A DNA stretch of 64,000 bases from NCBI RefSeq assembly GCF_026151395.1, contig NZ_JAMQPV010000001.1, forward strand, positions 1,793,501 through 1,857,500. Reading direction: 5' to 3'. Positions 17,199 through 25,610 of this stretch are shown one piece after another (position 1 is the stretch's first letter; each line of letters opens with the position of its first letter). Source of the stretch: Leptospira limi (lineage in GTDB: Bacteria; Spirochaetota; Leptospiria; Leptospirales; Leptospiraceae). The notes under the pieces are model-generated. The model worked only from the letters and a program-made list of their open reading frames with translations. It did not search any database and had not been told where the DNA came from. A program made the translations under genes and the position numbers.

Positions 17199-17972
17199 AT
17201 GGACTCGAGCTTCAAACCCAAGCCACTTTTGAATAAGTCGGAACTCCGGCAAATCAAACGAAGTAAAACGAGGGTTGAAGGAAAAAAAGTCATCACCGAT
17301 GACGTCAAAAAACTCAAATCACTTAAAGTCACACCGGAGCTTAGTTTCCAAGAGTCGATTGATTACTACAAAGAACCCATTTGGATCGAATATTACATTC
17401 CAAAAGAATCAAGGTTTGCTTTTGAAACCAAATATCTATTTATCTTGTTAGTTGATCCGAAAACTACTGATGAAGAATGTGATTTGGCTAGAAAAGAAGC
17501 CCAAGAGAAAAATGAAATCGTAGATGTTTTTGGGTATATGGAATCCCATCCCGATTCTATACGTCTCATTGAAGATTCTTACCATTCCACCATGTCGATG
17601 CATGAAACCATCCACCATATCTATCGCAATTATAAAGAAACTGGTGCTACTGAAGATTTAAAAACTGCCTGTTACCTGACAGAGGCATTACTCAAATACG
17701 AACCAACCATTGCTGGGCTTACGTATTTTCGTGATTATAGCATTTATAATTTGAATTATTGGATACGAACGTTAAATCGATTGAAAATTGACTTTGCATT
17801 AGAAGATGCAACCGTATCTCTTCTCATCAAACGAAGGAATGAACTTTGGGAAATGGAAAATCGGGAAGAGGATGAAGACTTTGATTTGTTAGCTGCATTG
17901 TTTTTTGAGCAAGCTTTTCCAAACAGAGGAGCGGGTGAACTTTCGAGTGATGACATGTTATTATTTGAATGA
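17199..17972 (+). CDS. Hypothetical protein
   Basis: An unrecognised soluble protein of 257 residues. The N-terminal 50 residues are Lys-rich and probably disordered. The rest is helical, with Tyr, Glu and Leu spacing that suggests TPR-like or other alpha-alpha repeats (about 110-230), and an acidic end. There is no signal peptide or membrane segment. The ATG lies 17 bases after the thioredoxin-like gene, so it may be the last gene of that operon. No motif allows a function. Confidence 0.7.
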   Translation: MDSSFKPKPLLNKSELRQIKRSKTRVEGKKVITDDVKKLKSLKVTPELSFQESIDYYKEPIWIEYYIPKESRFAFETKYLFILLVDPKTTDEECDLARKEAQEKNEIVDVFGYMESHPDSIRLIEDSYHSTMSMHETIHHIYRNYKETGATEDLKTACYLTEALLKYEPTIAGLTYFRDYSIYNLNYWIRTLNRLKIDFALEDATVSLLIKRRNELWEMENREEDEDFDLLAALFFEQAFPNRGAGELSSDDMLLFE

Positions 17973-18000
17973 ATCACACTGTCTTCTATTTTTAATCTTC

Positions 18001-18867
18001 TTAACTCACAAACCAGCGAAATAAATCGGTATGGTCTTTTGTGGATTGGTATGTTTGGTCTGCCGATAAAATGGTTACTTCGGTTAGTTTCATGGATACG
18101 GGTATTCGTTTTTCCTGAAAAGTAAACGTTAATTTGGATACGGATTTTACTGATTCTTTCCAATGTTTTTCTGTTACTTGTTCTTCTGTGAGTGGAAAAC
18201 TATCCAAAAATACCTTCCAAAAGTCTTTACCATCAATGAGTACTTCTGAGATTCCACTGATTCCCATTTTTAAATCACGATATAGATTTTCTCTGTTAAA
18301 ATCTTTGATACCGATCGACAAAAATGGTTTTTCTCTTTTAATTTTTTCTAAATTTGGCACTAACAACTTTGTATCAACTCGATCCCAATCCAATACCAAA
18401 AAATGACATGGACCAACTAACAATCTTTTGAGTAAAAATTCAGGATTTGATTCCGTAAAAACAAAATAACCTAAAGTTTTTAAAACCCTAAAAATGTTTT
18501 GGTCGAGGATTTGATTTTTTGTACAAACAATCCATGTTAATTTTTTTTCAGGTTCTGGGTGGAGAGGTAGAGTATGAATTTTCTGAAAAGGTTTATCCCA
18601 TAAGAAGGATACACCTGCGGATTTGTATTCCTCTTTTTCTTCCTTTGAAAATTGTCCGCATAAGATTGGTTCGATGCTCCAATCCAAAAGTTCTTTGGCT
18701 AAATCTGGACTTGGTTTGGAAAAAATTCGAATACAATCAGGGAAATCTTTCCAATTTTTACTCGTACATTCTTTCACTACGGGCCCATTTACTCGTAACC
18801 AAGCAATCATGAGTTCTTTTTCCCGCTCTGGAAGTTGTGTCAAAACGGCTCCGAATAGTGAGTCCAT
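18001..18867 (-). CDS. Hypothetical protein with receiver-like segment
   Basis: A 288-residue cytoplasmic protein I cannot assign. The middle (about 108-215) has the pattern of a response-regulator fold: strand LTWIVCTKN, strand FLVLDWDRVD, strand LSIGIKDFN. The usual acidic pair at the start of the domain is missing, so it would be a non-phosphorylated pseudo-receiver at best. The N-terminal 100 residues and the beta-rich 60-residue tail show no known motif. It is convergent with the 17199-17972 gene (29-base gap) and divergent from the PhaR-like gene. Confidence 0.65.
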   Translation of the reverse strand: MDSLFGAVLTQLPEREKELMIAWLRVNGPVVKECTSKNWKDFPDCIRIFSKPSPDLAKELLDWSIEPILCGQFSKEEKEEYKSAGVSFLWDKPFQKIHTLPLHPEPEKKLTWIVCTKNQILDQNIFRVLKTLGYFVFTESNPEFLLKRLLVGPCHFLVLDWDRVDTKLLVPNLEKIKREKPFLSIGIKDFNRENLYRDLKMGISGISEVLIDGKDFWKVFLDSFPLTEEQVTEKHWKESVKSVSKLTFTFQEKRIPVSMKLTEVTILSADQTYQSTKDHTDLFRWFVS

Positions 18868-18924
18868 ACGATTGTATTTTAGTTGACCCCCTAGGCTTGA
18901 AAGTCATTTTAAAAAGCATCTCCG

Positions 18925-19473
18925 ATGAAGCTCCTCAAGCGATACGCAAACCGTAGGCTCTATGATCCAGAAACAAGTTCCACCATCACGTTAGAAGATG
19001 TGGCAAAGATGATCATTGGTGGGGAAGAAATCAAAGTCCAAGACAACCTTTCTGGGGAAGACATTACACCCAAAATCCTCGGACAAACATTTTTAAAAGT
19101 GAGTCTTGGGCAAAGGAACGAAGATTTTTCAAATTTTATGTTAACTTCTCTCATCCGAGAGACAGGTCGTGATATTTCTGGCCTATTCGAACGTTTGGTT
19201 TTAGGTGGGATTGGTGCCAATTACCTGACCCGCGAACGGTTGGAAAGGATTGTCAATTCGATGGTGGAACTCGGGGAATTGAAGGAAGTAGATTTTAGTC
19301 TCTACAGAGAAGATTTACTCCGAAAGATGGCATCCCGTGCGAGTGAAAAAAAGGAACAAATCCAAAAGGATTTGGAAAAATTCAGCCAATCCATTTTGGA
19401 AGAAGACAAAGCCACTCTTGGCGACTTATCTGAAAAATTAAAAGAAGTCGCAGAAAAATTAAAAGAAAATTAG
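18925..19473 (+). CDS. PhaR-like polyhydroxyalkanoate synthesis regulator
   Basis: The first 60 residues match the PHB accumulation regulator DNA-binding domain: [16 protein letters not shown] followed by [12 protein letters not shown]. PhaR-type proteins bind DNA and poly-hydroxybutyrate granules and repress phasin or PHB synthesis genes. The remaining ~120 residues are a charged helical tail (coiled-coil-like, ending in [12 protein letters not shown]) that could mediate oligomers. No PHA synthase or phasin gene is in this window, so the target is unknown; many bacteria use the domain for wider carbon or envelope control. ATG 18925. Confidence 0.85.
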   Translation: MKLLKRYANRRLYDPETSSTITLEDVAKMIIGGEEIKVQDNLSGEDITPKILGQTFLKVSLGQRNEDFSNFMLTSLIRETGRDISGLFERLVLGGIGANYLTRERLERIVNSMVELGELKEVDFSLYREDLLRKMASRASEKKEQIQKDLEKFSQSILEEDKATLGDLSEKLKEVAEKLKEN

Positions 19474-19491
19474 CAAAAATGAGTTAGAATG

Positions 19492-19510
19492 TCCTCCAAT
19501 TTTAGGAGGA
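19492..19510 (+). promoter_or_regulatory. Hairpin covering the ribosome binding site of the HEAT-repeat gene
   Basis: TCCTCC (19492-19497) can pair with GGAGGA (19505-19510), the Shine-Dalgarno of the gene starting at 19515. The loop is seven bases. A perfect 6-bp GC-rich stem over the SD should reduce initiation unless opened by temperature, a protein or a ribosome arriving from the upstream gene. Confidence 0.45.
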
Positions 19511-19514
19511 AGGA

Positions 19515-20399
19515 ATGAAATTCCAACATGTTCTACTACTTGTCTTTTTATGGAACGTAAGTATATTTTCAGAACAAGATGAGGCCTTTTTTGAGACCCA
19601 AAGGAAACGACTCAGCTCTTCCGATATCTTCGAAATTCGTGATGCTATTGACCGTTTAACATTTATTAAATCAAATCGAGGTTATAGGGACATTCTTTCT
19701 GCCTTAGAAGGGACACCCAATTTCCCAACGAGTGAGAACAATGCACCCGCTGTGAAATTTTATGCGGCAAAAGCTCTCGCGAAAAAAGGGGACAAAATTG
19801 CCATTCCTGTTCTCATCAAAACGTTTCAAAAAGAGTCGGCTTCCATCATCGAATACAACCCTCCCAAAGTAAGAAAAATTAGTGACGGAGTTGCCGATCG
19901 TCATTCTACCTCTAGTCCTTATTTTTACGAAGATGGGGAAATTTCCATGGTTTTGGCTTGTGGTGAAATGTTACGTGCGTTAGGTTCACTTCCAACAACG
20001 GAATCCTCCGATCAAACTATCAAACAAGCCTTGACTCATCCTAATTTTTATATCAGAAGTTCTGCTGCTGATGCAATGTATGAATCCAATCGTAAGGAGT
20101 GGATCACTTCTCTTGCGGAGGGACTAGGGAAAGAACAGGTCCCCTATGCAAAAATCTCCATTTTATCGGCCATAGTAGGATTAGAGCGTTTGCCCAACCA
20201 AAATTTTAAAGCGGTGACAGAGATGCTTTCCCATGAGGATCCAGAAGTAAGAAAAAAAGCTTCACAGGCATTACGTCGTTTAGACCTTCGGATTGCAGCA
20301 CCTTACCTAGAAAAGGCGATTCTAGTTGAAAATCACCCAACTGTTTTATCACAAATGAAAGAAGATCATTCCTATCTACTTTCATTTCGTAGCCCCTAG
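19515..20399 (+). CDS. Exported HEAT-repeat protein
   Basis: A 294-residue protein with an N-terminal signal peptide (about 1-19, hydrophobic core HVLLLVFLWNVSIFS) and HEAT/PBS-lyase-type repeats from about 70 to 285. Examples are PAVKFYAAKALAKKGDKIAI, PNFYIRSSAADAMYESNR and DPEVRKKASQALRRLDLR. Such repeats form curved binding surfaces for protein partners, and leptospires have many. There is no catalytic motif. The strong SD (AGGAGG) lies in a hairpin. The phaR-like gene is 41 bases upstream on the same strand. Confidence 0.85.
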   Translation: MKFQHVLLLVFLWNVSIFSEQDEAFFETQRKRLSSSDIFEIRDAIDRLTFIKSNRGYRDILSALEGTPNFPTSENNAPAVKFYAAKALAKKGDKIAIPVLIKTFQKESASIIEYNPPKVRKISDGVADRHSTSSPYFYEDGEISMVLACGEMLRALGSLPTTESSDQTIKQALTHPNFYIRSSAADAMYESNRKEWITSLAEGLGKEQVPYAKISILSAIVGLERLPNQNFKAVTEMLSHEDPEVRKKASQALRRLDLRIAAPYLEKAILVENHPTVLSQMKEDHSYLLSFRSP

Positions 20400-20465
20400 A
20401 CTTATTTCATTTCATTGTGGACAAATCTAGATTTTCTTTAAAAATGTGACTTAAACGGAGAAATT

Positions 20466-21380
20466 ATGAAATTTAATAGTATTTTAGATGCCATTGGCAA
20501 CACACCACATATCCGATTGTCTCGTTTGTTTGGAACTGATCACGAAGTGTATATGAAACTAGAAAGACAGAACCCAGGTGGATCGATTAAAGATCGAATC
20601 GCCCTTGCGATGATTGAAGATGCCGAAAAATCAGGGAAACTTAAAAAAGATTCCATCATTGTGGAGCCTACATCTGGAAATACAGGGATTGGTCTTGCTA
20701 TGGTTGCAGCTGTGAAAGGTTATGCGATCACACTCGTCATGCCAGAACATATGTCAGTGGAAAGACGTAGGATAATGGCAGCCTATGGTGCCAAGTTTGA
20801 ACTCACTCCAAGAGAAAAAGGTATGCCAGGTGCGATTGCAAAAGCACAAGAAATGGTAGCAGCCAATCCAAACGCTTGGATGCCACAACAGTTTGAAAAC
20901 GAAGCCAATATCCAAGTCCACCGAGAAAAAACGGCAGAAGAAATTGCAAAAGATTTTCCTGATGGTTTGGACTACATCATCACTGGAGTTGGAACTGGTG
21001 GGCATATTACTGGTTGCGCAGAAAACTTAAAAAAACGGTTTCCTAAACTAAAAGTATTTGCTGTAGAACCAGAAGGTTCTCCTGTTCTCAGTGGTGGTAA
21101 ACCAGGTCCACACCCTCTCCAAGGGATTGGTGCCGGTTTCATTCCTAAGAACTGCAAAACAGAATTACTCGATGGGATCATCACTGTTGGAAAAGAAGAG
21201 TCCTTCACAATGGCTGTTCTAGCTGCAAAAAAAGAAGGGATTTTTATCGGAACATCTTCTGGAGCAAGCCTTGCGGCAGTGTCCAAAAAACTAAAAGAAA
21301 TTCCTGCAGGCTCGAAAGTGCTTACATTCTGTTATGATACAGGCGAAAGATACTTATCTGTGGAAGGACTGTTCGTTTAA
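20466..21380 (+). CDS. cysK: Cysteine synthase (O-acetylserine sulfhydrylase)
   Basis: A PLP enzyme making cysteine from O-acetylserine and sulfide. The PLP lysine is Lys42 in GGSIKDRIA, the substrate loop is [12 protein letters not shown], and the PLP phosphate loop is [10 protein letters not shown]. The 304 residues are typical of CysK. SD CGGAG lies eight bases before ATG 20466. The gene sits away from the sulfate reduction island but supplies its last step, fixing the sulfide made by CysJI. It is followed by topA 23 bases later, possibly in the same transcript. Confidence 0.95.
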   Translation: MKFNSILDAIGNTPHIRLSRLFGTDHEVYMKLERQNPGGSIKDRIALAMIEDAEKSGKLKKDSIIVEPTSGNTGIGLAMVAAVKGYAITLVMPEHMSVERRRIMAAYGAKFELTPREKGMPGAIAKAQEMVAANPNAWMPQQFENEANIQVHREKTAEEIAKDFPDGLDYIITGVGTGGHITGCAENLKKRFPKLKVFAVEPEGSPVLSGGKPGPHPLQGIGAGFIPKNCKTELLDGIITVGKEESFTMAVLAAKKEGIFIGTSSGASLAAVSKKLKEIPAGSKVLTFCYDTGERYLSVEGLFV

Positions 21381-21403
21381 TTTTTGTTTGATGAGAATTT
21401 AAA

Positions 21404-23350
21404 ATCACCAATTTAATTATTGTCGAATCTCCTACAAAAGCAACAACCATCAATTCTTACTTAGGTAAGGATTGGTTGGTTGTTGCCACAAAGGGCCACA
21501 TCAAAGACCTGCCACCCAAATCATATGGCGTGGATATCTCTAATTCTTTTGAACCTGAATATGAATGGCTCAAAGGAAAAAAAAACCTCTTTGCCTCCAT
21601 CGTTACAAAAGCCAAAAAATGTTCCAAAATTTATATAGCAAGTGATCCTGATAGGGAAGGTGAAATTATCGCCAAACATTGTTTTGATGAATTGGCAAAG
21701 TTAAAAAAACCAATCTACCGATTGCGTTTAAAAGAAATCACAAAAGATGAATTAAATAGCCAATTAGAAAAACAGACTGGACTAGATTTAGCGGAAATTG
21801 AATCACAAATTGCAAGAAGGGTTGTCGATAGAATTTTTGGTTTTGAAGTTTCTCCCGACTTATGGAAACAGTTAAAAATACCAACCTTATCTGCTGGAAG
21901 AGTTCAATCTACCGTTTTGCATTGGATATGTGAGAGAGAAAGGGAAATCCAAAACTTCTCAAAAGAAACTTACTTTTTACTCAGACTTCATGGAACTCTG
22001 AATAAACAAAGTTCCGAACTCAAATACCAGTCAAAAGAAAAATTGAATCAAGAAGATGTAAATGCAATTGTAAAAGAACTCGAAATGATTCCAGAACCTT
22101 CTAAGTTAAAGGAACTTGTTTTATCAAATATCAAAGTAAAACAATTGAATCGAAAACCTCCAAAGGCATTTTCCACCGCCAGTTTACTTGAAGTTAGTTT
22201 TCGTGCTTTAAAATTTGATTCAAAAAAAACGATGAGAATTGCACAAAGTTTATTTGAAGGTAAAAAATTACAATCAGGAGAAACGGTTGGCCTGATTACC
22301 TATATGAGATCTGATAGTACTCGAGTTTCGGATTCAAAACGTCAGTTAGGTGAAAATTATTTAAAACAACATTATCCAAAACTTTTGTTGGAAGGCGCTG
22401 GTAAACAGTCCAAACAAAAAAAGTTTTCGCAAGATGCTCATGAAGCAGTGATCCCTATTAACCCCAATTTAACACCAAATCAAATTCGAAATTATTTAAC
22501 AGTAGATGAATGGAAACTTTACCAATTGATTTGGGAACGATTTTTGGTCTCTCTCATGAAACCAGAATCAGGTGAAGAAGTGGTGTATGAATTCCCAATT
22601 GGAAAACATCTTTTCACTCATACTTTTGAAAGGATTTTTGACGGTGGGTTCAAAAATTATCCAGAACCAATGATGGATAAAAAGAAAAGTACATTGGATG
22701 CAAAGGTGGGAGATATTTTTTTCTACGAATCTTATTCGACATTAGAAAAAGAAACAGAACCTCCAGAACGATATACCCATGGTAAATTGATCCAAAAAAT
22801 GGAAGATACGGGAGTGGGCCGCCCTTCCACTTACGCAAACATTCTTGAAACATTAAAACTGAGAAAGTATATAGTTGAGTACCAAAAAAATATAGGTCCT
22901 TCTGCTTTGGGAATGAAAGTGGATGGTTATTTGGATTCAAACTTTCATGATCTAATTGGTGAGTCATTTACAAAGGACTTAGAGCAACAATTGGACCAAA
23001 TTACAGAGAACAAAAATTCAAGGGTGGAATTAATTTCAGCATTTTATGGGAAGTTGAAACAGATTTTAAAATCACCAAGGAAAAAAAAAGAATCTTATGG
23101 GCCTGAGTTTGGAACTAGTAAGAAGAATGAAAAAAGTATAACTGAAAGTTCAGGAATCAATTCAAATGATTCTATAAAAAAAAATAAGAACCAACATCTA
23201 CCTAAGGAAAAGAGTCTAAATCTTACAGAGAAAAAAGTTTGCCCTAAATGTTTGGATGGAACCATCAAAACCAAATTAGGGAAAAATGGAAGAACCATTT
23301 ATTTTTGTTCTCGTTACCCACACTGTGACTACATCACCTATGACAACTAA
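21404..23350 (+). CDS. topA: DNA topoisomerase I, non-canonical start
   Basis: A type IA topoisomerase that relaxes negative supercoils. The Toprim motif LIIVESPTKATTI carries the catalytic Glu only if translation starts near 21404, where the in-frame codon is ATC. The frame is closed by TGA at 21392-21394 and holds no ATG, GTG or TTG before TTG 21476, which would remove that Glu. The Asp motif SDPDREGE is present, the active Tyr300 lies in YMRSDSTRVS, and a zinc ribbon (CPKCLDG, then CSRYPHC) ends the protein. The total is ~648 residues. Either the start is AUC, or a +1 shift joins ATG 21391, or one base is wrong. Overlaps hemH by 11 bases. Confidence 0.85.
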   Translation: MTNLIIVESPTKATTINSYLGKDWLVVATKGHIKDLPPKSYGVDISNSFEPEYEWLKGKKNLFASIVTKAKKCSKIYIASDPDREGEIIAKHCFDELAKLKKPIYRLRLKEITKDELNSQLEKQTGLDLAEIESQIARRVVDRIFGFEVSPDLWKQLKIPTLSAGRVQSTVLHWICEREREIQNFSKETYFLLRLHGTLNKQSSELKYQSKEKLNQEDVNAIVKELEMIPEPSKLKELVLSNIKVKQLNRKPPKAFSTASLLEVSFRALKFDSKKTMRIAQSLFEGKKLQSGETVGLITYMRSDSTRVSDSKRQLGENYLKQHYPKLLLEGAGKQSKQKKFSQDAHEAVIPINPNLTPNQIRNYLTVDEWKLYQLIWERFLVSLMKPESGEEVVYEFPIGKHLFTHTFERIFDGGFKNYPEPMMDKKKSTLDAKVGDIFFYESYSTLEKETEPPERYTHGKLIQKMEDTGVGRPSTYANILETLKLRKYIVEYQKNIGPSALGMKVDGYLDSNFHDLIGESFTKDLEQQLDQITENKNSRVELISAFYGKLKQILKSPRKKKESYGPEFGTSKKNEKSITESSGINSNDSIKKNKNQHLPKEKSLNLTEKKVCPKCLDGTIKTKLGKNGRTIYFCSRYPHCDYITYDN

Positions 23351-24428
23351 TCATGATAAAACTTTGATCCTTGTGAATTTGGGAGGACCTCGAACGTCCT
23401 CAGAAATTGAAGTATTTTTAAGAGATTTATTTTCAGATCCATTTGTGTTTGATTTGCCATTGCCAGAATTTTTACGCATTCGATTGGCAAAGTTCATCGC
23501 AAAAAAACGGGCTCCGAAAGTGCAAAAAACATATGAATCCATGGGTTTTGGAGGTGGTTCTCCCCTTGTGGACGAAACAGAAAAACAAGCTAAGGTTTTG
23601 GAATTAATTCTTAACCAACAAACAAACGTAAAATGGAAGGTAAAAGTTTCCATGACGTGTGGATTTCCTAATATTAGAGAGGATGAATTCACCAAACCCG
23701 ATGCAAATACGGTGTATCTACCGCTTTATCCTCAATTCTCCAGGTCTACCGTATTATCAACTTTAGCAATTTTAGAAACTAAATTTGGAGAATGTCCAGT
23801 TGGGAGTGGTGGTTATATCCCACATTTTGGATTGGAGCCAAATTTCCACCAAATCACTGCTAAGTTTATTTATGAGTTTTTTACAAACCAATTAAGATCA
23901 GATGAATTTTTACATTATCCAAAAGAAACTCCGAAATGTGATTGGAAAGATCTAGATCTTATTTTTTCGGCACACGGTGTTCCAATGCGACTCATACACA
24001 AGGGAGATCGTTATATGGAAGAAGTAGAAGTTTCAGTCAAAAGAATTTCTGAAGAATTACGAAAGTTTGGTTTTAGAGGTAACGTACATGTATCTTACCA
24101 AAGTAAAGTAGGCCCTGCCAAATGGACTGAACCAAACACAATTCAAATGATCACAAAACTTTCCAAAGAAGGTAAACACATAGCAGTGTATCCAATTAGT
24201 TTTGTAAGTGATCACCTAGAAACATTGGAAGAAATTGGCGAACAGTTTAAAGAACTCACATTGGAAAATGGTGGAAAATCATTTGTTAGAATTCCTGCTT
24301 TCGGTACTTACAAACCATTTATGGAATATTTAGCAGAACGAGTGTTACTTGCCGATACATCGGTTAAGGATTGTATTTGTGAAAAAAATGGGGGAGAATC
24401 GCTAAAACATTGTCGATTCAAAAATTGA
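23340..24428 (+). CDS. hemH: Ferrochelatase
   Basis: Inserts Fe2+ into protoporphyrin IX, the last step of heme synthesis. Motifs are LVNLGGPRT at the N-terminus, FGGGSPL (about 65-71), and the metal-binding His212 in FSAHGVPMRL, with a YPISFVSDHLETLEE segment near the C-terminus. The 362 residues are normal. ATG 23340 lies inside the last codons of topA (11-base overlap); no good start lies after the topA stop. It has a Cys-rich tail (CICEKNGG). Its 3' end overlaps hemG on the other strand by 27 bases. It is the only heme gene of the cluster on the plus strand. Confidence 0.95.
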   Translation: MTTNHDKTLILVNLGGPRTSSEIEVFLRDLFSDPFVFDLPLPEFLRIRLAKFIAKKRAPKVQKTYESMGFGGGSPLVDETEKQAKVLELILNQQTNVKWKVKVSMTCGFPNIREDEFTKPDANTVYLPLYPQFSRSTVLSTLAILETKFGECPVGSGGYIPHFGLEPNFHQITAKFIYEFFTNQLRSDEFLHYPKETPKCDWKDLDLIFSAHGVPMRLIHKGDRYMEEVEVSVKRISEELRKFGFRGNVHVSYQSKVGPAKWTEPNTIQMITKLSKEGKHIAVYPISFVSDHLETLEEIGEQFKELTLENGGKSFVRIPAFGTYKPFMEYLAERVLLADTSVKDCICEKNGGESLKHCRFKN

Positions 24429-25610
24429 TCTGAGACCAATTCCTTTTCTATAATTTCCATAAAATCTGATGTTTTTTCCTTGGGATGACCAGTTTGTTTC
24501 TAGCTGGTCTAAAACTTGGTTGAACTTAAATAAATTTGAGTCATACGCAGGGAAAACTCCCTCCCAAGTTGTTCGGTAAACAGCTGTTGGAAGGTCCATT
24601 TTCTTTGAGATCAAATATCTATCTCTTTCTAAAATAGATTCAATCGTATCGTTGCCGTTTTTTACCTTTATATCTGGATAAATCCAAGTTTCAGAATGTT
24701 TTTGATTTTGGACTCGGCCATCAAAAATATCAGAATTACACAAAACTCCTAACGCTTGAACACCTTCATTTTTGCCAAAAAGAACTCCAAAACATGGTTT
24801 TTTCGTAAGTTTTGTTTCACCAAACCTTGTTACGGTGGAAATGGTTAACAAATTTGGTTTTGATGCTAATTTGATCTCTGAATCTAATATGGGTAATAGC
24901 TTTTTTAGTGAGATACAAATTTTAACTGATCCATTTAAATTTTGAATTTCTTTAAAGTTTGAAAATGAAAATCCAGTTTTGATAGTAATTCTAGGTGATA
25001 AGTAAGAAACCAAATGAGTTACTAGGTCTCCCATTCCATTGGGAAAGGAAACAGTTCCATATGTTTTCTTTTTGTTTTTTTTGATCTCTTTGAAAATGGT
25101 ACTGTTTCCTCTGCCATCCCATTTTGAAAATATCGTTTCGGGTTGTAATTCTGATAATCGAGTGCCGTAAATTCCACCTAAAGCAGGTTCTATGATGTTT
25201 TTTGTCACTGAGGGTCCAAACATTTGATTTCCCCAATTTTCAAAATTTAGATTGGGATCAAATTTAAGTTTTTTGAGAAAAATCGAATACAGTAATTTTG
25301 TGCCTGCTAAAATTGAGATTGGAAACTGGGATAATTTTTGGTTGATCCAAAAATACCTACGTTTTGATGCTTTTTTAGGGAAAACAGGTGATAGACCAAT
25401 GTCATCTAACATGGATTTGATATCATCGGTCAAAAGGATTCCATTGGCAGCAAGTTCTACCAATCCTTCTGGTTTGTTCAATGTGCCTATCACTCCACCT
25501 AATGTATCCTTTTCTTCATACAGAGTGACAGAATTTCCTTTTTTTACTTGGTGGTATGCCATAAAGAGACCAGTAATCCCACCACCTACAATATGAACGT
25601 TTTCTTTCAT
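24402..25610 (-). CDS. hemG: Protoporphyrinogen oxidase, HemY/PPOX-type
   Basis: An FAD enzyme oxidising protoporphyrinogen IX to protoporphyrin IX. The N-terminal dinucleotide motif is VGGGITGLFMAYH, followed by the FAD-binding YEEKDTLGG and the motif AANGIL. The 402 residues are shorter than most HemY (450-480), and the usual C-terminal GD-G-FAD motif is weak (the end is RFYGNYRKGIGL). The symbol hemG is used here for the step, as in reports on Leptospira; by sequence it is the flavin-dependent oxygen-type enzyme, not the flavodoxin-like E. coli HemG. The ATG overlaps the hemN stop by four bases. Confidence 0.88.
   Translation of the reverse strand: MKENVHIVGGGITGLFMAYHQVKKGNSVTLYEEKDTLGGVIGTLNKPEGLVELAANGILLTDDIKSMLDDIGLSPVFPKKASKRRYFWINQKLSQFPISILAGTKLLYSIFLKKLKFDPNLNFENWGNQMFGPSVTKNIIEPALGGIYGTRLSELQPETIFSKWDGRGNSTIFKEIKKNKKKTYGTVSFPNGMGDLVTHLVSYLSPRITIKTGFSFSNFKEIQNLNGSVKICISLKKLLPILDSEIKLASKPNLLTISTVTRFGETKLTKKPCFGVLFGKNEGVQALGVLCNSDIFDGRVQNQKHSETWIYPDIKVKNGNDTIESILERDRYLISKKMDLPTAVYRTTWEGVFPAYDSNLFKFNQVLDQLETNWSSQGKNIRFYGNYRKGIGLRSIFESTMF

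Noticed and set aside
21476..23350. topA starting at TTG 21476
   Set aside because: It would remove the first ~24 residues including the Toprim Glu, although conserved coding continues upstream in the same frame.
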